From Pseudanabaena sp. ABRG5-3 (GTDB lineage: Bacteria > Cyanobacteriota > Cyanobacteriia > Pseudanabaenales > Pseudanabaenaceae), in contig NZ_AP017560.1 of assembly GCF_003967015.1 (NCBI RefSeq), positions 2,294,001 to 2,358,000 of the forward strand: a DNA stretch of 64,000 nucleotides, in the 5' to 3' direction. Positions 17,640-25,730 of the stretch are shown here, piece after piece (position 1 is the first letter of the stretch; each line of letters opens with the position of its first letter). The notes under the pieces were generated by a model. It did not search any database, was not told the DNA's origin, and was given only the letters and a program-made list of their open reading frames with translations. Position numbers and translations under genes: made by a program.

Positions 17640-18476
17640 ATGACCCAAACCATTCTTGAACACACCAACCAAACCTCCCAAATTCCACCCCAAGAATCTT
17701 TCCTTCGCATTGAAAATGTTTCCAAAATCTATCCCACACCTAAGGGTGAATATGTTGTTCTCAAAGATGTCAATCTACATATTCAAGAAGGCGAATTTAT
17801 TTGCTTAATTGGTCACTCTGGCTGTGGTAAATCTACTCTTTTAAATATGGTCGGCGGCTTCTCAAAGCCTTCCATTGGTGAAGTAAAAGTTAATGGCAAA
17901 CTGATCACTAAACCAGGTCCTGATCGCATGGTCGTATTCCAAGGCTATGCGCTATTACCTTGGCTAACGGTTTATGAAAATGTGATGCTTGCCGTTGATT
18001 CGGTTAACCCCAATATGTCGAAAGGCGAAAAAAATGATATTGTTCGCCATCACCTTGCAATGGTGGGCTTGAGCGAAGCCGCCGAGAAAAAGCCAACCCA
18101 AATTTCAGGAGGAATGAAGCAACGGGTATCGATCGCTAGAGCCTTAGCCATCCGTCCTGAAGTTCTCATTCTTGATGAACCCTTTGGCGCATTGGATGCA
18201 ATTACCAAAGAGGAACTGCAAGAGGAGCTATTGCAAATTTGGACAGAGCATCGCTGCACGGTATTGATGATTACTCACGATATCGATGAAGCATTGTTCC
18301 TAGCCGATCGCTTAGTGATGATGACCAATGGTCCTGCCGCTAATATTGGCGAAATCATGCGAATTCCTTTCCCTCGTCCCCGCGATCGCGCCCAAATCAT
18401 GGAAGATCCTCTATACTACGATCTCAGAAATATGGCTCTAGACTTTCTATATAACCGTTTTGCTCATGATGAGTAA
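17640..18476 (+). CDS. cmpD: Bicarbonate ABC transporter ATPase CmpD
   Basis: Second ATPase of BCT1, 278 residues. Walker A GHSGCGKST, Q-loop VVFQGYALLPWLTVYENV, signature ISGGMKQRVSIARAL, Walker B VLILDEPFGALDAITK, and H-loop ITHDIDEAL are all intact. It lacks the fused binding domain of CmpC, as expected. The ATG is preceded by AGAGAG. The spacer before it is 272 bp and contains two repeats, so cmpD may depend on read-through or on an unseen promoter. Its last codons overlap the next gene. Confidence 0.92.
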   Translation: MTQTILEHTNQTSQIPPQESFLRIENVSKIYPTPKGEYVVLKDVNLHIQEGEFICLIGHSGCGKSTLLNMVGGFSKPSIGEVKVNGKLITKPGPDRMVVFQGYALLPWLTVYENVMLAVDSVNPNMSKGEKNDIVRHHLAMVGLSEAAEKKPTQISGGMKQRVSIARALAIRPEVLILDEPFGALDAITKEELQEELLQIWTEHRCTVLMITHDIDEALFLADRLVMMTNGPAANIGEIMRIPFPRPRDRAQIMEDPLYYDLRNMALDFLYNRFAHDE

Positions 18477-19371
18477 TGCTCTCACTCCTAGCCCCTCTCC
18501 TAATAAGAGAGGGGAACAAGACCATCGGATCGAGTTTGCTGATCGCCTTGCGGTGATTGCCACAATGCATCGTAAGGAATTAGCGATCGCCCCAATTCTC
18601 CAAACATCATTAGGAGTCAAAGTTACCGTACCGCAGAATTTTGATAGCGATCGCTTTGGTACATTTACCCGCGATATTGAGCGTCCTGCCAATCAAATTG
18701 AAACTGCAAAAATTAAGGCTGATAAAGCTTTAGAAATCATTGATGCAGATTTAGCGATCGCCAGTGAAGGTAGTTTTTTTCCCCATCCCATCTTAGGAAT
18801 TCCCTACAATCGTGAAATAGTTTTACTACTAGATAAAAAACATAATTTCACCGTTTATGGAGAAGCAGTCTCCACTGATACAAACTTTCGTTATCAAGAA
18901 ATTTCCAGCTATGATCAAGCCTACGAATTTGCTCTCAAAATCGGCTTTCCCGATCATGCAGTTGTATTAATGCCCGATGCTCAAACTTCTGCAAAGGAGA
19001 CTATTTTCAAAGGTATTAATTCAGAAAATTTGTTGAGGAATACAGTCAGGGAACTGCTAAATATATCATCAACAATTCACATCGAAACTGATATGCGAGC
19101 GCTCTATAATCCCACGCGCATGAGCAATATTGCAAAGGCAACTGAAGATCTCGTTCGGAAACTAGGGCAACTTTGCCCCAATTGCAATTTTGTAAATTTC
19201 GATGTGGTAGAAAAGCTAAAGGGCTTACCCTGCGAGTTTTGTAATTTACCAACTCAATCTACTCGCGCTCATTTGTATCAATGTTCTCGCTGTAAATTTC
19301 AGCGAGAGCAAATATTCCCTGATGGAAAACAATTTGCCGATCCGATGCATTGCTCCTATTGCAATCCTTGA
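18466..19371 (+). CDS. DUF6671-like protein overlapping cmpD
   Basis: About 301 residues. The core starts at FADRLAVIATMHRKE and includes KVTVPQNFDSDRFGTFTRDIER, ADLAIASEGSFFPHP, HIETDMRALYNPTRMSNI and a C-terminal zinc-ribbon set: CPNCNF, CEFCNLPTQSTRAH, CSRCKF and CSYCNP. I assign it to the DUF6671-type family from memory of these motifs; its function is unknown. ATG at 18466 (or 18469) overlaps the cmpD stop (ATGATGAGTAA), implying coupled translation. The first 20 residues (ALTPSPSPNKRGEQ) are the translation of a spacer repeat that also occurs at 15265-15335, so the N-terminus has been rebuilt by a repeat. No other start lies upstream of the conserved core. Confidence 0.78.
   Translation: MMSNALTPSPSPNKRGEQDHRIEFADRLAVIATMHRKELAIAPILQTSLGVKVTVPQNFDSDRFGTFTRDIERPANQIETAKIKADKALEIIDADLAIASEGSFFPHPILGIPYNREIVLLLDKKHNFTVYGEAVSTDTNFRYQEISSYDQAYEFALKIGFPDHAVVLMPDAQTSAKETIFKGINSENLLRNTVRELLNISSTIHIETDMRALYNPTRMSNIAKATEDLVRKLGQLCPNCNFVNFDVVEKLKGLPCEFCNLPTQSTRAHLYQCSRCKFQREQIFPDGKQFADPMHCSYCNP
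18480..18518. repeat. CCCCTCTCC hairpin inside the DUF6671-like 5' coding end
   Basis: Arms CCCCTCTCCT and AGAGAGGGG with a short loop. It is one of the C-rich/G-rich family seen at 15253-15335, here translated as part of the N-terminus. Confidence 0.6.
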
Positions 19372-19410
19372 AACTAATCAACAAGAAGCTCTTTGCACTT
19401 CTTGTTGATT

Positions 19411-19827
19411 TTAACTATCTCCATAACTAATTGCTCCTGTGTAGAGATATCCATAGAAAGCAGCAAGAGCGATCACCATACTAATTCCTAATAGCCAAGC
19501 TCGTAAATTTTGCGGTACTTTCCCCAAGATTTGCTCTCCCATAATCCATCCCAAATACCCACCAAATAAAGCTCCGTAGAGAGGCATATGGATAAAGTTG
19601 TCGTACCAACCATATTGAGCATTTGCACCTTGGCTTAAGTTCCATAGAGTGCCTAAAATGCCTGTAGCCAAAACAGTTCCCCATACTGCACCTAGACAAT
19701 TCCATTTTGTTTTGTGAAACTTTAATGAGCGATAAACGACAAAATTAATCACAAAAATCAAGCAGGAAAGAAGTACTAAACCTACTAATAAATTAATCAA
19801 AACAGAGAAAATTGCAAAACCAAACAT
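19411..19827 (-). CDS. Small four-helix membrane protein, unknown
   Basis: 138 residues with four hydrophobic segments: residues about 3-30 (FAIFSVLINLLVGLVLLSCL), 45-62 (LGAVWGTVLATGILGTLW), 82-98 (MPLYGALFGGYLGWIMG) and 108-128 (LLGISMVIALAAFYGYLYTG). GALFGGYLGWIMGE recalls glycine-zipper packing. I do not recognise the family. It converges on the DUF6671-like gene, with a 39 bp gap holding AACAAGAAG/CTTCTTGTT, which can form a hairpin. Confidence 0.7.
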   Translation of the reverse strand: MFGFAIFSVLINLLVGLVLLSCLIFVINFVVYRSLKFHKTKWNCLGAVWGTVLATGILGTLWNLSQGANAQYGWYDNFIHMPLYGALFGGYLGWIMGEQILGKVPQNLRAWLLGISMVIALAAFYGYLYTGAISYGDS

Positions 19828-19892
19828 AGCTGTTTCCCATCGTCAGTATATTTTGAGCAGAAAACAAATCGATCTCATTGAGCTAATTACTG

Positions 19893-19958
19893 TTAAGCGA
19901 ACAGGCTAAGTTCTGAACCTTCGAGACTGGCATAGAGCAAATTGGCAGCTTTCAACAT
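19893..19958 (-). CDS. Candidate 21-residue peptide with strong Shine-Dalgarno
   Basis: Reading MLKAANLLYASLEGSELSLFA then stop. An AGGAGG Shine-Dalgarno (complement of 19962-19967) lies three nt before the ATG. Most genes here have much weaker ribosome-binding sites. The spacing is shorter than ideal. The peptide is mildly amphipathic and has no membrane helix. It lies upstream of, and on the same strand as, the small membrane protein gene, so it could be a leader peptide or an independent small protein. No homologue is recognised. Confidence 0.35.
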   Translation of the reverse strand: MLKAANLLYASLEGSELSLFA

Positions 19959-20077
19959 TTACCTCCTAATGTGATTGCTATTACCTAAAATCATCACCTA
20001 AAAAACTAATGTCATGACTTTGAGGTAAAGTATTCAATACTTAAGTTTTAACGTCAACTTGACGAGGGTGTTTACTG

Positions 20078-21142
20078 ATGACGGGTGTGATAGATTTAAA
20101 GGCAAAATCTCCTCTTTATGTCGGTTTGCTATTTGGTGGACAGTCAGGTGAACATGATGTCTCCATCACATCGGCAAAAGCGATCGCCTCCGCCCTCAGT
20201 CAAAACTCACGTTACGAACTACAGCCATTTTATATTCAACGTGATGGCACATGGCGCAGTCCTGATATATCACGGCAGGTTTTAGAATCTGGCAAAGCCT
20301 TACAGGATTCAGAATTATTAACCAATGCTGCTTTTTTCTTGCCGACGGAAGTACAGCAAGTCGACCTCTGGTTTCCAGTCCTACATGGACCAAATGGCGA
20401 GGATGGTACATTACAGGGACTATTACAATTGATGCACAAGCCATACGTTGGTAACGGGGTGCTTGCCTCATCAGTGGGAATGGATAAGATCGCAATGAAG
20501 GCGATTTTTGCAAATGCTGGTTTGCCACAAGTCAAGTATGTAGCGCTAAATCGTTGGCAATGGCAACAGGATGAGCTAGCGTGGAGTGAGCATATTGAAG
20601 CTACTCTTGGTTATCCCTGCTTTGTGAAGCCTTCTAATCTTGGCTCATCGGTGGGGATTTCTAAGGTACGTGATCGCCAACAGCTAAAAGATGCGATCGC
20701 TAGTGCCACTAGCTATGATCCACGCATCATTATTGAGCAAGGCGTAACTGCTCGCGAGATCGAATGTGCTGTCCTTGGTAATGAGCAACCTCAAGCTTCG
20801 GCGATCGGTGAGATTACTTTCACAAGCGACTTCTATGACTACGAAACTAAGTACACCGCAGGTAAGGCGGATCTAATTATCCCTAGCAAGTTGCCAGATA
20901 ATGTGACTCAAGCAGTCCAGTCAATGGCAGTAAAAGCTTTTCAAACGGTAGCAGGTTCAGGTTTAGCTAGAGTCGATTTCTTCTATGTAGAAGCTACAGG
21001 AACTGTGTTAATCAATGAGATTAATACTTTCCCTGGATTTACTGCGCTGAGTATGTATCCCAAATTGTGGGAGTACTCTGGTATTCCTTTTACAGAATTA
21101 TGCGATCGGCTTGTAGAGTTGGCATTGGAGAAACATGCTTAA
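20078..21142 (+). CDS. ddl: D-alanine--D-alanine ligase
   Basis: Makes the D-Ala-D-Ala dipeptide for peptidoglycan, using ATP in the cytosol. 354 residues, ATP-grasp fold. Diagnostic segments are [21 protein letters not shown] (N-terminal binding loop), [54 protein letters not shown] (nucleotide loop), [18 protein letters not shown] and [22 protein letters not shown] with the metal-binding Glu/Asn. The Y in the omega loop (DYETKY) fits a D-Ala rather than D-Lac ligase. Monocistronic; a MITE-like element starts 18 bp after the stop. Confidence 0.96.
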   Translation: MTGVIDLKAKSPLYVGLLFGGQSGEHDVSITSAKAIASALSQNSRYELQPFYIQRDGTWRSPDISRQVLESGKALQDSELLTNAAFFLPTEVQQVDLWFPVLHGPNGEDGTLQGLLQLMHKPYVGNGVLASSVGMDKIAMKAIFANAGLPQVKYVALNRWQWQQDELAWSEHIEATLGYPCFVKPSNLGSSVGISKVRDRQQLKDAIASATSYDPRIIIEQGVTAREIECAVLGNEQPQASAIGEITFTSDFYDYETKYTAGKADLIIPSKLPDNVTQAVQSMAVKAFQTVAGSGLARVDFFYVEATGTVLINEINTFPGFTALSMYPKLWEYSGIPFTELCDRLVELALEKHA

Positions 21143-21159
21143 AGAAGGATCTCTATTAG

Positions 21160-21301
21160 TAACTGATGTTAAGTGGAACTATCACTCCATCAGGCTATCT
21201 TTTACAGAGTAGGGGCGGGTTTAGCATATAGATCTTGCTTCAGCCCAGAATTATCAAGTAAACCCGCCCCTACTTTAGAAACTTCCACGTAACATCAGTT
21301 A
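21160..21301. mobile_element. MITE-like element with 19 bp terminal inverted repeats
   Basis: 142 bp element. The left end is TAACTGATGTTAAGTGGAA and the right end, read in reverse, is TAACTGATGTTACGTGGAA (one mismatch). Inside is the inverted pair AGTAGGGGCGGGTTT / AAACCCGCCCCTACT (21208-21274), which also occurs alone at 53155-53220. TTAG occurs just before the left end and at the right end, a possible target duplication. No coding capacity. Confidence 0.75.
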
Positions 21302-21574
21302 GCAGATATTCAACCCATTACCATTGAAAAAGAAAATGATTGCTCTTTAAGCATAGTTGAAAGTCTGCTAGCTGAAGAAAATCTATCGCCAGAGCAAGAA
21401 CAGATATTGCGTCTTCTGGTGACATTGATTGAAAAATTTGAAGAAGAACATTATCAGTTAGCAACTTCAACGCCTCATTCTATCTTGCTATATTTAATGG
21501 AAGAGAGAGGATTGAGACAGGCTGACCTTGTAGTGAAGTACGGGATTGTGACCCCGCCGAAGGTGGGGGCATAA
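21299..21574 (+). pseudogene. HigA-type antitoxin remnant, truncated at both ends
   Basis: In-frame translation gives LADIQPITIEKENDCSLS, VESLLAEENLSPEQEQI, LRLLVTLIEKFEEEHY and LYLMEERGLRQADLV. This is the N-terminal half of the HigA/HTH antitoxin family (core LVTLIEKFEEEHY then MEERGLRQADL). There is no start codon: an in-frame TAA at 21290 lies in the MITE end. The helix-turn-helix recognition part is lost where a second repeat begins at 21531, after which the frame runs through repeat sequence to a stop at 21572. No toxin gene remains nearby. A clear relic of a toxin-antitoxin locus. Confidence 0.75.
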
Positions 21575-21610
21575 TCCTGTGTAACTCTCTTGCTTGAAAA
21601 GCGCTATGTA
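21531..21610. repeat. Palindromic element, family E
   Basis: TAGTGAAGTACGGGATTGTG, an imperfect CCCCGCC-GAA-GGTGGGGG core, then CTTGCTTGAAAAGCGCTATGT. The same left and right sequences flank the hairpin at 48303-48376. This copy lacks the left terminal ATATAGCG seen there, so the antitoxin relic is joined to a truncated element. Confidence 0.7.
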
Positions 21611-21732
21611 TTGCCCGATGTTTGATTTGCTCAAAATGTTTGATTTTGTTGTAAATATATACATTGAGGCTATTGGCTTTTGACTACAATTAATATGTAT
21701 TACTAAAAATTAAAGAATAGGGGATTTCTATC

Positions 21733-22698
21733 ATCTCTAAGCGATCATTAAAAGCATCAGTAGCAGGTATCAAGCAAGCTAAAAAGCGGTTTGCTCAAAA
21801 AGGTTGGACTCAAGATTATCTTGCAGAGGAAGTGGGTGTCAAAACACGACAACCTATTTGGCGTTTTTTTGCAGGAAAGCCAGTCGATCGATACACATTT
21901 TTTGAAATTTGTGCAAGGCTAGACTTGAATTGGGAAGAGATTGTTGTCAAGGTGCTTTTAGAAGAAGAGGAATCTACTGATGACAAACTGAAAATCACTT
22001 CTCATGCCACTGATCTGGCTAGCATCTCTACAGTCTCTAGTATTCCTGTAGAAGTTGATAAACGACATTATGGACTGAATGAAAGTATCCACTATTATTG
22101 CGCTCAGCGATCTGCTGAAGTCTTAAAAAGAGATATTAAAGACTTGCGACTAATTACTTGTAATTTAGACAGTGGTTGTTCTCTTGCTGCCATTCATCAT
22201 GGTCAGATCATTGATACGGCTACTGGATTTACCCCTTTAGAAGGCTTGATGATTGACTATAGCTCTGGCTCAATTGATACTGATGTCTTAAATGAGATGA
22301 TGCGAAAGGACAATGACACTAGTGAGCCATCAAAGCGAGAAGTTGACAAAGAATCAAGTTTAGTTACTACTTCTGAGAAATCTGACAATCCAAAATCTGT
22401 GGGATCTGCGATTGATACAGATAATTCTAGAGCAAAACAAGCCTTGGATATTTACCTTCATCGTTTGCGATCTTGCCTTGGTTCCATGCTTATGAGTTTA
22501 GGTGGTATGGATGCGATCGTGTTTACATCGGAATTAAGCGAGAATTCGGAGATCGTCCGCGAACTTATTTGTCAATCCTTGGGATTTCTGGGTTTAAAAC
22601 TTGATTTAAAACAAAATCAAAACGATCCTCTAGATTTAGACATTGCCACAACTAATTCTAAAGTGCGCGTGTTGGTGATTAACCCCCAAGAGGTTTAA
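21733..22698 (+). CDS. Helix-turn-helix protein fused to a degenerate acetate kinase C-terminal domain
   Basis: 321 residues if initiated at ATC 21733. Residues 1-75 form a helix-turn-helix domain (SKRSLKASVAGIKQAKK, GWTQDYLAEEVGVKTRQ, RFFAGKPVDRYTFFEICARL), the type found at the N-termini of cyanobacterial NACHT/NB-ARC proteins. Residues about 110-320 follow the C-terminal half of AckA: LITCNLDSGCSLAAI, IIDTATGFTPLEGLM, ALDIYLHRL, GGMDAIVFTSELSENSEIVREL, VRVLVINPQE. AckA catalytic features are changed: the FHGTSH His is Asn (YGLNESIH), TRSGDID is YSSGSID (Arg lost), ITCHLGNG is ITCNLDSG, and GGIGEN is SELSEN. The AckA N-terminal half is missing and an acidic linker replaces a middle loop. 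It is probably a non-catalytic sensor or regulator. No ATG, GTG or TTG precedes 21832 in frame; GGGGA at 21720-21724 suits ATC 21733 (ATT 21724 is a weaker alternative). Confidence 0.75.
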   Translation: MSKRSLKASVAGIKQAKKRFAQKGWTQDYLAEEVGVKTRQPIWRFFAGKPVDRYTFFEICARLDLNWEEIVVKVLLEEEESTDDKLKITSHATDLASISTVSSIPVEVDKRHYGLNESIHYYCAQRSAEVLKRDIKDLRLITCNLDSGCSLAAIHHGQIIDTATGFTPLEGLMIDYSSGSIDTDVLNEMMRKDNDTSEPSKREVDKESSLVTTSEKSDNPKSVGSAIDTDNSRAKQALDIYLHRLRSCLGSMLMSLGGMDAIVFTSELSENSEIVRELICQSLGFLGLKLDLKQNQNDPLDLDIATTNSKVRVLVINPQEV

Positions 22699-22771
22699 GA
22701 GAGGTTTAAGCAATTGCAAATTCAGTTAAAATTGTTATAGCAAACCTCATTAGTCTGATTCAAAAGAATCT

Positions 22772-23437
22772 ATGCCGTCTAAAGCCGTACAAACCATTGT
22801 TAAAGATAAATACAACGACAATTTTATAGATCGTCTGTTTATCTGGCTATTTTCTAGCAAGATGGCGAAGGCTCTAGGAAAAGGAACTGAAATCGAAGGC
22901 TATGCTGGCTTTGTTGATTTGTCAAAACAAATTATGCAGGGACGGAATGCTCAAGAGCAGCAAGTAATTGTCGCAAAAGTGTTGCAGTCTCTAGTGCCAT
23001 CACCAGCGCTCTGGGCAATTCGCACATTTTTCTCTCCCACAAGGTTGGTGTGCGTTCTTAATGCATGGTTTGCAGCACAAATGTTTGAGTGGTTGGTGGG
23101 ACCTTGCGAAGTTGCTGAAGCGGAGATTGATTTGGTAGATGGAACTGTGCGATCGCAACCTTCGGCTGTCCATATCAAAAAATGTCGTTATCTCGTCGAT
23201 AGTGGTTGCGTTGGCATGTGTGTCAATATGTGTAAAGTTCCTACTCAAACATTTTTTACAGAGGAATTTGGTATTCCCCTCACCATGACCCCCAACTTTG
23301 AAGATCTCAGTTGCAAAATGATTTTTGGTCAACTTCCTCCCGATCCAGAAGTAGATCCAGCCTATGAGCAATCATGTTTAGAGTATCAATGTCCAACAGC
23401 AAGTCTCGCCACAACTGCTTGTCCTAAACTGAGTTGA
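22772..23437 (+). CDS. D27-like (DUF4033) beta-carotene isomerase family protein
   Basis: 221-residue protein of the DWARF27 family. The diagnostic block is CRYLVDSGCVGMCVNMCKVPTQTFFTEEFGIPLTMTPNFEDLSCKMIFGQ (residues about 138-187), with the conserved Cys residues that in plant D27 relate to iron binding. The C-terminal CLEYQCPTASLATTACP adds further Cys. Plant D27 converts all-trans to 9-cis beta-carotene for strigolactone synthesis. Cyanobacterial members are presumed carotenoid isomerases or related enzymes; their role is not established. It begins 73 bp after the acetate-kinase-like gene on the same strand, so the two could share a transcript. A strong terminator follows at 23552. Confidence 0.85.
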   Translation: MPSKAVQTIVKDKYNDNFIDRLFIWLFSSKMAKALGKGTEIEGYAGFVDLSKQIMQGRNAQEQQVIVAKVLQSLVPSPALWAIRTFFSPTRLVCVLNAWFAAQMFEWLVGPCEVAEAEIDLVDGTVRSQPSAVHIKKCRYLVDSGCVGMCVNMCKVPTQTFFTEEFGIPLTMTPNFEDLSCKMIFGQLPPDPEVDPAYEQSCLEYQCPTASLATTACPKLS

Positions 23438-23551
23438 TGATGATTTTGCTAACTTTTATCTTGGGGCTTTACTCCATCCACTCGCGATCGCCTCAGATTC
23501 TGTACAAAACCATTTCGTAAAATGACAACTTATATTTTTAAGAAAAGCATA

Positions 23552-23587
23552 AAAATGCAGCCCTTACTTTAGTAAGGGCTGCATTTT
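23552..23587. terminator. Bidirectional terminator between D27-like gene and ftsH
   Basis: Perfect 17-bp stem with arms AAAATGCAGCCCTTACT and AGTAAGGGCTGCATTTT and a TT loop. It lies between convergent genes. Confidence 0.85.
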
Positions 23588-23611
23588 GTAGAAATAAGGT
23601 AGATCTATAAA

Positions 23612-25528
23612 TTAAAGGGCCGCAGCCAACTTCAATTCGTTTGTTTCTAAAATTTGTTGCAGCTCTTCGGCATCAACGGTTTCACGCTCAACGAGATCCT
23701 TCGCGATTTTGTCAAGAACGTGACGGTTATCAACAAGCAGTTGCTTCGCACGACGGTAAGCATCGGCTACGAGAATGCCAACTTCTTCATCAATAGTTGC
23801 CGCAGTTTCTTCCGAGAAGTCACGCTCAGCAGCAATGTCACGACCAAGGAACATATTGCCATTAGAACGACCAAGGGCAACAGGTCCAAGCTTCTCACTC
23901 ATACCGAAACGCATCACCATTTGACGGGCGATCGCAGCAACTTGTTGGAGGTCACTGGATGCACCTGTGGTAACTTCTTCTTCACCAAAGACGATTTCTT
24001 CAGCGATACGTCCACCGAGTGCAACTGCCATCTGGTTCTGTAGGTAAGCACGGCTTTGCATTCTCTCTTCGGTAGGCAAGAACCATGTCAAACCACCAGC
24101 ACGGCCGCGAGGAATGATAGTCACCTTTTGGATGGCATCATAGTCAGGCATCAAAGCGCCAACGAGGGCATGACCTGCTTCATGGTAAGCAACTAATTCT
24201 TTGCGCTTTTCGCTCATAACGCGATCTTTCTTTTCAGGCCCCACCAAGACGCGATCAACAGCATCATTGATTTCGTCCATCGAGATTTCGGTCAAGTTAC
24301 GACGGGCAGCCAGAATCGCGGCTTCGTTCAACAGGTTAGATAAGTCAGCACCTGTGAATCCGGGGGTACGACGGGCAATCTTTTCCAGATCGACATCCTT
24401 TGATAGAGTCTTGCCGCGTGCATGGACTCCGAGGATTTCGAGACGACCTGCGAAGTCGGGACGATCAACAACCACTTGGCGATCGAAACGACCGGGACGT
24501 AGTAATGCGGCATCCAATACATCAGGACGGTTGGTTGCAGCAACGATGATGATACCTGTGTTGCCTTCAAAGCCATCCATTTCGGTGAGCAGTTGGTTCA
24601 AGGTTTGTTCACGCTCATCGTTACCACCACCGAGACCTGCGCCACGTTGACGACCGACGGCATCAATTTCATCGATAAATACGATACAAGGGGCATTGGC
24701 TTTGGCTTGCTCGAACAGGTCACGCACACGGGATGCACCGACACCGACGAACATTTCTACGAATTCTGAACCAGAAATACTGAAGAAAGGCACGCCAGCT
24801 TCACCAGCTACGGCACGCGCTAGTAGGGTTTTACCTGTTCCGGGAGGGCCAACGAGCAATACGCCTTTAGGAATCTTTGCGCCGACAGCGGTAAAGCGAT
24901 CGGGATTTTTGAGAAAGTCTACGACTTCGGTAAGTTCAAATTTAGCTTGCTCAATACCTGCGACATCGGTGAAGGTGACTTGGGTTTGAGGCTCCATCTG
25001 CACGCGAGCGCGAGACTTACCAAAATTCATGGCTTGGTTGCCAGGACCTGCTTGGGCGCGACGTAGTAGGAAAAATAAGCCGACTAAAAGCAAAATTGGC
25101 AAAATCAAGCTACTCAAGGTTTGAATCAATGCGCCATCGGTACGACGGGGAGCTACATCTAATTCAACATTGTTTTCTCTGAGGGTTTTGATGAATTCAG
25201 GGTCGTTAGGCAAGTTGACGCGAACTTTGCGCTTACCTTCAGGTCCCCCAGGTACGGTTGCTTCGGCAAAGGTGCGATCGGGACTAAGGGTAACTCTAGA
25301 AACGCCTGCGGGTTTCTTTCTGACTTCTTCGAGTAGTTTGCTATAGCGCCATTCCCCTTGAGTGGCGGGCTGACTATCGAGCAGGGTTGTCCCTAAGGTA
25401 ATGACGACAATGCCAAGCAGTGCGTATAAACCAAAATTTTTCCACTTTTTATTATTATTGTCGTTTTTATTATTGCTTTTCACTACTACTGCTCCATCAA
25501 TAGAGATGTTCTTAGTTGATTTTGCCAA
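23612..25528 (-). CDS. ftsH: ATP-dependent zinc metalloprotease FtsH
   Basis: Membrane-anchored AAA+ protease that removes damaged membrane proteins, in cyanobacteria notably photosystem II D1. 638 residues. The layout is a polar N-terminus, TM1 ([19 protein letters not shown]), a lumenal/periplasmic FtsH-ext domain, TM2 ([15 protein letters not shown]), then the AAA domain with Walker A GPPGTGKT, Walker [13 protein letters not shown], pore loop MFVGVG and SRH ([20 protein letters not shown]). The zinc protease site is [13 protein letters not shown]. Four FtsH homologues are usual in cyanobacteria; I cannot say which this is. A truncated copy of its 5' end lies upstream at 26127. Confidence 0.96.
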   Translation of the reverse strand: MAKSTKNISIDGAVVVKSNNKNDNNNKKWKNFGLYALLGIVVITLGTTLLDSQPATQGEWRYSKLLEEVRKKPAGVSRVTLSPDRTFAEATVPGGPEGKRKVRVNLPNDPEFIKTLRENNVELDVAPRRTDGALIQTLSSLILPILLLVGLFFLLRRAQAGPGNQAMNFGKSRARVQMEPQTQVTFTDVAGIEQAKFELTEVVDFLKNPDRFTAVGAKIPKGVLLVGPPGTGKTLLARAVAGEAGVPFFSISGSEFVEMFVGVGASRVRDLFEQAKANAPCIVFIDEIDAVGRQRGAGLGGGNDEREQTLNQLLTEMDGFEGNTGIIIVAATNRPDVLDAALLRPGRFDRQVVVDRPDFAGRLEILGVHARGKTLSKDVDLEKIARRTPGFTGADLSNLLNEAAILAARRNLTEISMDEINDAVDRVLVGPEKKDRVMSEKRKELVAYHEAGHALVGALMPDYDAIQKVTIIPRGRAGGLTWFLPTEERMQSRAYLQNQMAVALGGRIAEEIVFGEEEVTTGASSDLQQVAAIARQMVMRFGMSEKLGPVALGRSNGNMFLGRDIAAERDFSEETAATIDEEVGILVADAYRRAKQLLVDNRHVLDKIAKDLVERETVDAEELQQILETNELKLAAAL

Positions 25529-25730
25529 GAACGAATGATTTTATTAACTAATCTTAACGTAAGTAGACTTGGATCTGCTTAAACGAATTCAGAATCCCTC
25601 TTTAGATCGATACTGAATGTAGATGGACATTATTAAATTGCAAAATCACAGTAGTAAAGTTGCAATTCATAGGGACGCAACCTTAACTAAATTGGATAAT
25701 TCATTTTGTACAAATAGTTATAGCCTTATA

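Noticed and set aside
11092-18476. Reading the ABC operon as nitrate uptake (nrtABCD)
   Set aside because: CmpA-specific phrases ([23 protein letters not shown]) and the porin in the operon fit bicarbonate transport; no NtcA box, narB or nirA is present.
24201-24989. Long Arg/Ser-rich plus-strand frames opposite ftsH
   Set aside because: Shadow frames of the AAA domain coding sequence.
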